DNA of 51,927 nucleotides from Oscillospiraceae bacterium (lineage in GTDB: Bacteria > Bacillota > Clostridia > Oscillospirales > Ruminococcaceae), in the NCBI GenBank assembly GCA_017847885.1, contig JAGAUA010000063.1, forward strand, positions 1 through 51,927. The letters are read 5' to 3'. Under the pieces are notes generated by a model. The model had not been told where the DNA came from. It did not search any database and worked only from the letters and a program-made list of their open reading frames with translations. Position numbers and translations under genes: made by a program. Shown in pieces: positions 17,973 to 25,007 of the stretch (positions within the stretch are counted from its first letter, which is position 1; the number at the start of each line of letters is the position of its first letter).

Positions 17973-18920
17973 TTAAATCTGAATCTGAGCGATTACATCC
18001 TTGAGCTTGTTTGCACTTGCGCGAAGCTTTTCAATTTCCTCGTCTGTAAGCTTAACAGGAACCTTGCCCTCGATACCGTTGGGTCCGATAAGAGCAAGCG
18101 TACTGATACAAACATCGTCAATTCCGTATTCGCCGTGCATCATTGATGAAACGGTAGTAATGGAATTGAAAGCGGAAAGCAGCAGACTGCAAAGCTTGCA
18201 TACCGAAGCGGAAACAGCATAGAAAGTCGCACCCTTGTTTGCGATAATTTTTCCGCCGGACTTCTGAACATAGTTGAGGATCTCTTCCTTGTCGGGAGTT
18301 TCGGAGATCTTGCCCTTGTTCTTCATAAACTCAACGTAATCATCGTAGCTTGAGCCGGAGATCTTAGCGCGCGACCAGGGAATAAAGGAAGAATCGCCAT
18401 GCTCGCCGAATACGTAAGCATGAATGTTTTTCTGTGCAATTCCGAAGGTTGCGGAAATGTTGGAACGAAGTCTCAAAGTATCAAGAAGAGTACCCGAACC
18501 GATGATCTGATTTTCAGGCAAACCGGAAATTTTAGTAAATACATATGTAATGATATCTACCGGGTTGCTTACGATAATGTAAAGCGCCTTAGGTGCAGCC
18601 TTTACAATCTCGGGTGTGATGCTCTTCAGAATATCAACGTTGGTCTGAACAAGCTCAATTCTTGACTGACCGGGTTTACGTGCAACGCCGGATGTGATAA
18701 TAACGATGTCGGAATCCTTTGCGTCCTCGTAATCGCCTGCAATGATGGATACAGGATCGCGGAAGCCCGTACCCTGTGCAATATCCATTACTTCGCCCTC
18801 AAGCTTGTTTTTGTTGATATCGATCATAACAATTTCTGATGCGATACTTTCGTTTGACAGGGTGTATGCAATTGTGGAACCTACACTTCCTGCGCCGATA
18901 ATGGTGATCTTGCTACTCAT
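17973..18920 (-). CDS. LDH-family malate dehydrogenase (predicted)
   Basis: A 315-aa NAD-dependent 2-hydroxyacid dehydrogenase. It has GAGSVG for NAD binding, the active-site loop GVARKPGQSR, catalytic H174 in GEHGD, and substrate Arg R150 in LDTLR. Overall it resembles L-lactate dehydrogenases (GSGTLLDT, GEHGDSS), but R81 stands where lactate dehydrogenases carry the specificity residue Gln102; Arg there is the classical mark of malate dehydrogenases. With fumarase and fumarate reductase in the same operon, oxaloacetate to malate is the likely reaction. It is the promoter-proximal gene, with GGAG upstream of ATG 18920. Lactate dehydrogenase remains the alternative. Confidence 0.8.
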   Translation of the reverse strand: MSSKITIIGAGSVGSTIAYTLSNESIASEIVMIDINKNKLEGEVMDIAQGTGFRDPVSIIAGDYEDAKDSDIVIITSGVARKPGQSRIELVQTNVDILKSITPEIVKAAPKALYIIVSNPVDIITYVFTKISGLPENQIIGSGTLLDTLRLRSNISATFGIAQKNIHAYVFGEHGDSSFIPWSRAKISGSSYDDYVEFMKNKGKISETPDKEEILNYVQKSGGKIIANKGATFYAVSASVCKLCSLLLSAFNSITTVSSMMHGEYGIDDVCISTLALIGPNGIEGKVPVKLTDEEIEKLRASANKLKDVIAQIQI

Positions 18921-19047
18921 AATGTTCGCTCTCCGTTTTCATATTTTTTTGGCAGAACCATCCTGCGCCATTCGCAATGACAACAAAATTGTTAATAAAT
19001 TAACATTTATGCCTCTACTCATTGCAATGGCACACTGACACGTTTAT

Positions 19048-19076
19048 ATTATATCACAAAAAAAAATGTTTGACAA
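19048..19076 (-). promoter_or_regulatory. promoter of the mdh-hdr-flx-frd-fum operon
   Basis: On the minus strand TTGTCA (19071-19076), 17-bp spacer, TATAAT (19048-19053), about 125 nt before the first start codon. No other strong promoter or terminator is seen through to 7755, which supports a single 12-gene transcript. Confidence 0.75.
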
Positions 19077-19139
19077 GACTATTTTGATTTTTTTATATAA
19101 TATGTCGCAAATAAACGCTTTATGTCAAAATAAGGAATA

Positions 19140-19171
19140 AAAACAAAAACGGCGTCCGAAGACACCGTTTG
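19140..19171 (-). terminator. intrinsic terminator of the TetR gene
   Basis: On the minus strand AAACGGTGTC and GACGCCGTTT pair around a TTCG loop, followed by a T-rich run. It lies 26 nt after the stop of the TetR-like gene and insulates the downstream metabolic operon. Confidence 0.85.
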
Positions 19172-19196
19172 TTATCATTATATATAATAGTATACC

Positions 19197-19826
19197 TTAA
19201 ATATAGCTTTCCGGGCTAAACAGGAAGTCAAACCTGCCCTTTTCCGTACGCAGGCAGGTCTCAAGCACCTGCGCGTATATCTTCATCTTTATGCCCATGC
19301 TGTTGTTATCCGTGGGAAAAACGCTGCCGTCCAGCAGGAACGAAAGGGTCGCAACTATCATTTCAGCGCTTTCCTCGGGTGTATCGGTACGCATAGTTCC
19401 CTCGCTGTTGCCCTGAACAAGTATCTCCGAAAGTATCGGCGATATCTCACGTATCGCAAACACCTGCATTTTATGGTGAAGAATGGGGTCGTCATGCAGA
19501 TGAAGCGCCAAAATAAGATTTTCACGCCTGTCGCGGAATTCCTTTTTTATAATGCTTTTAAACAACAGCTCTATTTTTTTCAGCGCAGTTTCCTCTTCGC
19601 TTATGCAGGAAAAATATTCATGCACGCCTTTGCGGTAGCTGCGCTCAACAACAGCGTCGATTATCTCGTCCTTGCTTTCAAAATAATAGTATACGCTGCC
19701 CTTCCCTATCCCTGCATTTTCAGCAATGAGATTGACCGTAATATCGTTGTCCGAAACTATCATCATCAGCTTTTCCGCCGTATCCAAAATCAAATCTCTT
19801 TTATTGTTCTTCATTGCCGCAACCAT
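19197..19826 (-). CDS. TetR/AcrR family transcriptional regulator
   Basis: A 209-aa repressor-type protein. Residues 8-55 form the TetR DNA-binding domain, with the helix-turn-helix ITVNLIAENAGIGKGSVYYYF and the following KDEIIDAVVE. The helical C-terminal part would bind an unknown ligand, plausibly an acyl compound given the divergent operon. ATG 19826 and ATG 19814 are both possible starts. It is divergent from the alpha/beta hydrolase and acyl-ligase operon, and a repeated GGTCGAAAA motif overlaps that operon's promoter, so it probably represses it. Confidence 0.85.
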   Translation of the reverse strand: MVAAMKNNKRDLILDTAEKLMMIVSDNDITVNLIAENAGIGKGSVYYYFESKDEIIDAVVERSYRKGVHEYFSCISEEETALKKIELLFKSIIKKEFRDRRENLILALHLHDDPILHHKMQVFAIREISPILSEILVQGNSEGTMRTDTPEESAEMIVATLSFLLDGSVFPTDNNSMGIKMKIYAQVLETCLRTEKGRFDFLFSPESYI

Positions 19827-19901
19827 TCTTTCTTCATTTTATTTATTACATTTTACCACATATTTCTCCTTATTTCAATATAAATATTATAATTAAAGCA
19901 C

Positions 19902-19930
19902 TTGACCCATGGTCGAAAATATGGTAAAAT
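19902..19930 (+). promoter_or_regulatory. promoter of the acyl operon with putative operator
   Basis: TTGACC (19902-19907), 17-bp spacer, TAAAAT (19925-19930). A TGGTCGAAAA motif lies within the spacer (near 19910-19919) and recurs about 43 bp downstream (near 19953-19962), a layout suited to repression by the divergent TetR protein. Confidence 0.6.
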
Positions 19931-20037
19931 AAAACTAATGAAAAATCGAACGGTGGTCGAAAACTTTGCAAACACGTCATTCGATTTATAAGTTACATCT
20001 CTTGCCAAATACAAAAATACGAAGGAAAGTGATATCT

Positions 20038-20997
20038 TTGAATACACCCTTGCTTATAGGAGGAATTGCAGGTGCAGCATTGGTTGCAGGCGGTTCCGCT
20101 TCATTGATAGGGGCAGTTACCCTTTTTAACAAGGTCATTCCCCGTCAGGACGGGGTCAAGGTCGACCTCAATGAAATGGCTGATATGGCACAATGGGAGG
20201 AATACAAAAAAATTATTCACCCAAACAAAGAGTGGCTTCTTCAGCAGAATTTGGAGCATATTACCATAAAATCCCGTGATAATCTCACGCTTCATGCGGA
20301 TTATCTCCCTGCCGAAACACCCTCGGACAAAATCGTTATTGCACATCACGGCTACACAAGCTGCGGCATGAACGACTGCTCTTCGATCTCAGTTTTTTTC
20401 CACAAGCTGGGGTATGACTGTCTTATTGTAGACAACCGCGCTCACGGCAAAAGCGAGGGCGAATACATAGGCTTCGGAATACTTGACCGTTATGATTGTC
20501 TCGAATGGATAAAATATGTAACAAATCGCTTTGAAGGAAAGAAAAAAATCGTTCTTTTCGGCGTTTCAATGGGCGGAGCAACCGTGCTTATGACAGCGGG
20601 CTTTCCCGATTTGCCCGATACCGTCAAGGCTGTCATTGCCGATTGTGCGTTTACGACTCCCTATGATGTGTTCAAGCACGTTCTGAAAAAGGATTACAAG
20701 CTTCCCGAATTCCCCATTATGCAGATAAACGAAGTTATCTGCCGCAAGAAAGCAGGCTACGGCTTCCGCGATTATTCCACGCTGACCGCGGTACAGAATA
20801 CAAAGCTGCCGATTTTGTTCATACACGGCAAAAATGATAATTTTGTTCCCACATGGATGAGCGAAAAGAATTACGAAGCCTGCAAATCCCCGAAAAAGCT
20901 TCTTTTGGTTGAAAATGCGAGCCATGCCGCAAGCTATTACGAAAATCACGAGCTTTACGAAAAAACCGCTGCGGAATTTCTCAGCGAATATCTTTAA
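20038..20997 (+). CDS. alpha/beta hydrolase, membrane-anchored
   Basis: A 319-aa serine hydrolase. After a short hydrophobic N-terminus (LLIGGIAGAALVAGGSASLI, residues 5-24, probable membrane anchor) comes the alpha/beta fold: HHGYTSCGMND oxyanion region, nucleophile elbow GVSMGG, acid in IHGKNDNFVP and His in NASHAASY. Likely an esterase, thioesterase or acyltransferase. I chose TTG 20038 because GAAGGAAAG lies about 9 nt upstream; the frame is open back to 19966 without a better start. It opens the operon with the condensation-like protein, ACP and ligase, so an acyl-ACP or acylated product may be its substrate. Confidence 0.82.
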   Translation: MNTPLLIGGIAGAALVAGGSASLIGAVTLFNKVIPRQDGVKVDLNEMADMAQWEEYKKIIHPNKEWLLQQNLEHITIKSRDNLTLHADYLPAETPSDKIVIAHHGYTSCGMNDCSSISVFFHKLGYDCLIVDNRAHGKSEGEYIGFGILDRYDCLEWIKYVTNRFEGKKKIVLFGVSMGGATVLMTAGFPDLPDTVKAVIADCAFTTPYDVFKHVLKKDYKLPEFPIMQINEVICRKKAGYGFRDYSTLTAVQNTKLPILFIHGKNDNFVPTWMSEKNYEACKSPKKLLLVENASHAASYYENHELYEKTAAEFLSEYL

Positions 20998-21020
20998 TAT
21001 TTTCTGAAAGGATGGTCAAT

Positions 21021-22430
21021 ATGAAGGAATTTACTGTCAACAACTCGGTTGTGCAGTGCTACCCCCTTACCGCTGCGCAAAGGCTTCACAACTACACCGT
21101 TAAGTACTGCCCTTGCCATCAGGTGCTTAACATCGGTACGGGTCTTTATGTTCAGCAGGACGTCGATTTCGACCTGCTGAAGCAGGCGATCTACAAATCC
21201 TATGAGCGTTTCGACTCAATGCGTCTGCGCTTTTTGCAGGACGAGGACGAAACCGTTTATCAGTACATCGTGCCTAACGAGGAACGCGATATTCCCTTTT
21301 ATGATTTCTCACGCTGGAACGAAGAGGACGCGCACAACGAAATGCGTAAATGGACTGCCGTGCCCTTCAAGCGTTTCAATTCTCCCATGAACAAGATCGT
21401 TATGGTCAAGCTTCCGGGCGGATACAACGGAATTTACCTTAAAGTTGACCATATGACAATGGATTCAAGCTCCATTATTTCTTTCAACCGTGATATTTTG
21501 GAAATTTACTGCTCACTCAGATACGGCACACCCTACCCCAAGCCGATGATGCCATATTTAAAGGCAATTGAAAAGGATCTGGAGTACGAGGCAAACTCTG
21601 AGGCAAGAAGGCGCGACGAAGAATTCTGGATGAACGAAATTAAAAAAAGTGAGCCGATGTACACCGATTTCAACGGTATGGGCAGACTCATAACCCAGCG
21701 CCGCGAAAACAACAATCCCAATCAGAGAAGCGCAGTAATTGTTTCAAGAAGTATGGATGCTTCTATTTCGGTTTACAAGCTTGAAAAAGAGCCTACCCGC
21801 CGCTTGATGAAATTCTGCGAGGACAATCAGGTGCCGATGACAAGCCTGCTGCTTATGGGACTGCGCACGGTGCTTTCCAAGTTCAACAACGAGGAAAAGG
21901 ACGTCTCGGTAAAAACCAATGTTGCAAGACGCGGAACATTGCTTGAAAAGCGTTCCGGCGGCACAAGAATTCACTTCTTCCCTCTGCGTACCATTATTGA
22001 ACCCGACAAGACCTTCCTTGAGGGTATAAACATTATTCAGGCGGAGCAAAACCGAATTTTCCGTCACGCGAATTTTGACCCCATTGAGCTTAACATAAGA
22101 CGTGCTCAGTACCGCAAAAATATTCCCGGTTCAAGCTATGAGAGCATAAGCCTTACTTACCAGCCCTTGTCTATAAGGCACGATACAGGCGATATGCCCG
22201 ATGTAAACTACAAGAGTATGTGGTATACAAACGGCGTTGCAGCTCAGCCCTTGTATCTGACGGTAATGCACCGTCCCGAGGACAACGGTATGAACTTCAA
22301 TTTCGAGTACAAGAAAGACGCTGTTACCGAGTATGAAATGGAGTACCTCTACTACTACCTCTGCCGCGTTCTTTTCAGAGGAATTGAGGACAAGGACAGA
22401 ACTATTCAGGAAATACTTGATATGATATAA
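21021..22430 (+). CDS. stand-alone condensation-like acyltransferase
   Basis: A 469-aa protein with the chloramphenicol-acetyltransferase-like fold of nonribosomal peptide condensation domains and Pap acyltransferases. The catalytic HxxxD is H144-M-T-M-D148, with DS instead of DG following, and the N-terminal YPLTAAQR resembles the first condensation motif. No adenylation or carrier domain is fused. ACP and ligase are encoded next, so it probably joins an acyl group from the carrier to an alcohol or amine acceptor. Start 21021 fits a GAAAGG site; ATG 21012 abuts that site and is unlikely. Confidence 0.8.
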   Translation: MKEFTVNNSVVQCYPLTAAQRLHNYTVKYCPCHQVLNIGTGLYVQQDVDFDLLKQAIYKSYERFDSMRLRFLQDEDETVYQYIVPNEERDIPFYDFSRWNEEDAHNEMRKWTAVPFKRFNSPMNKIVMVKLPGGYNGIYLKVDHMTMDSSSIISFNRDILEIYCSLRYGTPYPKPMMPYLKAIEKDLEYEANSEARRRDEEFWMNEIKKSEPMYTDFNGMGRLITQRRENNNPNQRSAVIVSRSMDASISVYKLEKEPTRRLMKFCEDNQVPMTSLLLMGLRTVLSKFNNEEKDVSVKTNVARRGTLLEKRSGGTRIHFFPLRTIIEPDKTFLEGINIIQAEQNRIFRHANFDPIELNIRRAQYRKNIPGSSYESISLTYQPLSIRHDTGDMPDVNYKSMWYTNGVAAQPLYLTVMHRPEDNGMNFNFEYKKDAVTEYEMEYLYYYLCRVLFRGIEDKDRTIQEILDMI

Positions 22431-22445
22431 AAAATGTGCTATAAT
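22417..22445 (+). promoter_or_regulatory. possible internal promoter before the ACP gene
   Basis: TTGATA (22417-22422), 17 bp, TATAAT (22440-22445), overlapping the end of the condensation-like gene. It could give extra ACP and ligase transcript. Confidence 0.45.
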
Positions 22446-22464
22446 ACGAAAAGGAGAAATTTCT

Positions 22465-22692
22465 ATGTTTGAACAGTTAAAGGAACTTATCTGTAATTAT
22501 GTTGATGTAAACGAGGAAGATATTTCGCTTGAATCCAGATTTATCGAGGATCTCGGTTTTAACTCCTATGACTTTATGAGCATGCTCGGCGAGCTTGAGG
22601 AAACCCTCGGCGTAACCGTTGAAGAGCAGGACGTGCTTGAGATACATACAGTGGGCGACGCTGTAAGCTATCTCGAAAAGCTTACAAAGTAA
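22465..22692 (+). CDS. acyl carrier protein
   Basis: A 75-aa carrier protein. The phosphopantetheine attachment serine is S34 in LGFNSYDFM, a variant of the usual GxDS motif with Asn before Ser. The four-helix pattern and acidic composition are typical. It is flanked by the condensation-like gene and an acyl-AMP ligase gene, so it is a dedicated carrier for this pathway rather than the fatty-acid synthase ACP. AGGAG lies upstream at good spacing. No phosphopantetheinyl transferase is seen in the window. Confidence 0.92.
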   Translation: MFEQLKELICNYVDVNEEDISLESRFIEDLGFNSYDFMSMLGELEETLGVTVEEQDVLEIHTVGDAVSYLEKLTK

Positions 22693-22706
22693 GGGAGGAT
22701 ACAGAT

Positions 22707-24254
22707 ATGGACAAGAATTCTGTAAAAACCTTATGCGACCTTATTGCAAAATCAGCGGAATGTTACGGCGACAAAACCTACCTCAAAGAAAAACGCGGCA
22801 ATGACATTATCGAAAAGACATTTAATCAGCTTTATCACGACTGTATGTGCATGAACAGCTTTATCAGCTCCAGAGCAGAAGGAAAAACCGTTCACGCGGC
22901 TGTTCTCGGCGCTACCTGCTATACATATCTGGTAAGCTATTTCGGTACGGTTTTCGGCGGCAATACCATTGTTCCCCTTGACGCTCAGCTTTCCCCTGCG
23001 GATATGTGCGAGCTTATCAACCGTGCAGATGTCGAGATATTTTTCTATCATCCCCGACTTGAAGCGGCACTCCCTCAGATAAAGGAAATGTGTCCTAAGA
23101 TACACACCTTTGTATCCCTCGGAGAAAGCGAAAGCTACTTTTCCGTCGAGAAAATTACAGAGGAATACGCTCCCGCTGCTCCTAAAGAGGTTTCTCCCGA
23201 AACAATGGCGGCAATTTTATATACCTCCGGTACAACAGGAAAAAGCAAGGGCGTTATGCTTTCCCATGCAAATCTCATTGATAACACAATGTGCTGCGAT
23301 AACGAAAGTACACCCGAGGACGTTACCCTTACGGTTCTGCCCATTCACCATGTTTACTGCTTTACCTGCGATATCCTGCTTTCGCTCCGTTACGGCTCAA
23401 CTATCTGCGTGAACGATTCTATTCTCCGTATTGCGCAGAATCTCAAGCTGTTCCAGCCTACTATCATGCTTCTTGTTCCGATGATCGCGGAGACTATTTA
23501 TAAGCAGATCAAGGCTGCTGCGGCAGCAAAGCCCGAAATACCTATGGCTGCAATTGCAAAAGCCGTATTCGGCGGCAGACTTAAAGGTATTTACAGCGGC
23601 GGCGCATACCTTAGTCCTGACCTTGCCAACGCATACCGCAGCATGGGTATCCCCATGTCGCAAGGCTACGGCATGACAGAGTGTTCTCCGAGAATTTCAT
23701 GTTCTCTTTTTACCGAGGAAAATGTAGGAGATGTAGGTAAGATAGTAAACGGCTGCGAGGTAAAAATCGTGGACGGTGAGATCTGGGCTAAGAGTCCTTC
23801 CGTAATGATGGGTTACTACAAAGACCCTGTTTCTACGGCGGAGACTCTTACAGAGGACGGCTGGCTCCGCACAGGCGATTTGGGCTATGTGGACGAGCAA
23901 AACCGTGTTTTCATCACGGGAAGAAAGAAAAATCTGATTATTTTAAGCAACGGCGAGAACGTATCCCCCGAAGAGCTTGAAAACAAATTCATGGATATTG
24001 ATATGGTTGCCGAAGTGCTTGTATATTCGGAGGACAGCGTTATTACCGCAGAAATTTTCCCCAATCCCGAGGTTTGCAAGGATATGGACAAGGCTGAAAT
24101 TGCACGTTTGCTTAACGAGCATATCAAAAAAATCAATTCTTCCCAGCCCTCTGCAAAAACTATACGCCGCCTGCGTGTACGCGATGTGGAATTTGATAAG
24201 ACCACATCAAAGAAAATCAAACGCCAGCAGACCTCAAAAGGAGAGTTGGTGTAA
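22707..24254 (+). CDS. acyl-AMP ligase / acyl-CoA synthetase family protein
   Basis: A 515-aa ANL superfamily enzyme with all core motifs: YTSGTTGKSKGV for ATP, GYGMTECSP, TGDLGYVDEQNRVFITGRKKNLI, and a C-terminal hinge and lid ending near KKIKRQ. It activates a carboxylic acid to the adenylate and, given the ACP encoded 14 nt upstream, probably loads it onto that carrier. Substrate is unknown; the sequence is closest in character to long-chain fatty acyl ligases. GGGAGGA precedes the ATG. Acetyl- or aryl-specific ligase is possible. Confidence 0.88.
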   Translation: MDKNSVKTLCDLIAKSAECYGDKTYLKEKRGNDIIEKTFNQLYHDCMCMNSFISSRAEGKTVHAAVLGATCYTYLVSYFGTVFGGNTIVPLDAQLSPADMCELINRADVEIFFYHPRLEAALPQIKEMCPKIHTFVSLGESESYFSVEKITEEYAPAAPKEVSPETMAAILYTSGTTGKSKGVMLSHANLIDNTMCCDNESTPEDVTLTVLPIHHVYCFTCDILLSLRYGSTICVNDSILRIAQNLKLFQPTIMLLVPMIAETIYKQIKAAAAAKPEIPMAAIAKAVFGGRLKGIYSGGAYLSPDLANAYRSMGIPMSQGYGMTECSPRISCSLFTEENVGDVGKIVNGCEVKIVDGEIWAKSPSVMMGYYKDPVSTAETLTEDGWLRTGDLGYVDEQNRVFITGRKKNLIILSNGENVSPEELENKFMDIDMVAEVLVYSEDSVITAEIFPNPEVCKDMDKAEIARLLNEHIKKINSSQPSAKTIRRLRVRDVEFDKTTSKKIKRQQTSKGELV

Positions 24255-24275
24255 AAACGAAAGGAAAGTAAAAAC

Positions 24276-24686
24276 ATGACTTACGAGGAAATTTTCAGCA
24301 AATCCAAGGAAATTATTATGAAAAATGATGTCAGCGGAATTGACGGACACCTTGCCGTTGAAATTGACATTACAGGTGAGGGACAAGGCGCTTTCTACAT
24401 TGAGCTTCTTGAAGGCAAGCTTTATGTTGAGCCTTACGAGTACTATGACCGCGACTGCAAATTTATAATTTCGGCGGATAATTTTCTTAAGCTTCTGGAC
24501 GGCTCTCTTGACGCTGTTAACGCTTTTACCACAGGCAAGCTCAAGATCGACGGCAGCATAGACAAGGCTTTGGAATTCCAGAAGATAGTTGAAAAGCTGA
24601 AGTCCGAAAAATCCCCTGCTCCCGAAAAGAAAAAGGCTCCCGAGAAGGCAGCTGCTAAGGGTGCTTCGGGAAAGAAGAAGGCATAA
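24276..24686 (+). CDS. SCP2-like lipid-binding protein with Lys/Ala/Pro tail
   Basis: A 136-aa protein. Residues 1-107 match the SCP2 sterol-carrier fold, with the GxFYIELLEGKLYVEP strand region and a final LKIDGSIDKALEFQKI helix, a fold that binds long acyl chains in a tunnel. From about residue 108 it has a basic, low-complexity tail (repeats of PEKKKAPEK and KGASGKKKA). SCP2 domains in an ACP and ligase operon suggest a soluble carrier for the acyl substrate or product; the basic tail could bind membrane or nucleic acid. It is the last gene before a terminator. Confidence 0.8.
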   Translation: MTYEEIFSKSKEIIMKNDVSGIDGHLAVEIDITGEGQGAFYIELLEGKLYVEPYEYYDRDCKFIISADNFLKLLDGSLDAVNAFTTGKLKIDGSIDKALEFQKIVEKLKSEKSPAPEKKKAPEKAAAKGASGKKKA

Positions 24687-24706
24687 TTTACTTATACCAT
24701 ATCAGG

Positions 24707-24742
24707 CGTGTGCGGCAACATTTTGCTGCACACGATTTTTTA
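24707..24742 (+). terminator. intrinsic terminator of the acyl operon
   Basis: CGTGTGCGGCAA pairs with TTGCTGCACACG around a 4-nt loop (one mismatch) and is followed by a T run at 24736-24742. Confidence 0.88.
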
Positions 24743-24744
24743 TT

Positions 24745-24902
24745 AATACTAATTCCTAATCTCCTTATAGACAAAGTCTATAAGGAGAGCCGCCTAAAAG
24801 GCGGCAAGTCAAAACCTATGGTTTTGACGGAATTAGTATTGAACGACTTTCCTGCGGCTTCGCCGCACCCACCGCAAAGCGGTTGATTAGGAAATAGTAT
24901 AG
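24745..24902. repeat. multi-hairpin palindromic element (MITE-like)
   Basis: About 158 bp built of inverted repeats. A 12-bp stem AATACTAATTCC (24745-24756) with GGAATTAGTATT (24829-24840) encloses three perfect hairpins: 12-bp arms at 24761-24787, GCCGCC/GGCGGC at 24789-24805, and GTCAAAACC/GGTTTTGAC at 24808-24828. Two more follow: TGCGGC/GCCGCA near 24853-24867 and ACCGC/GCGGT near 24871-24883. The final ATTAGGAAATAGTAT (24887-24901) is an imperfect inverted copy of the first arm, so the whole unit is bounded by terminal inverted repeats. It has no coding capacity. Confidence 0.7.
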
Positions 24903-24940
24903 ATTACAATAAAAAAAACGTATATTTATTGATTTTTCGG

Positions 24941-24969
24941 TTGCTATTATCAAAAAATTGTGATAAAAT
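24941..24969 (+). promoter_or_regulatory. promoter of the MBOAT gene
   Basis: TTGCTA (24941-24946), 17-bp spacer, TAAAAT (24964-24969), about 38 nt before the TTG start at 25008. Confidence 0.55.
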
Positions 24970-25007
24970 AAAAATGTTTGAGATTATGCTTCAAAGAGGT
25001 GCTTACG

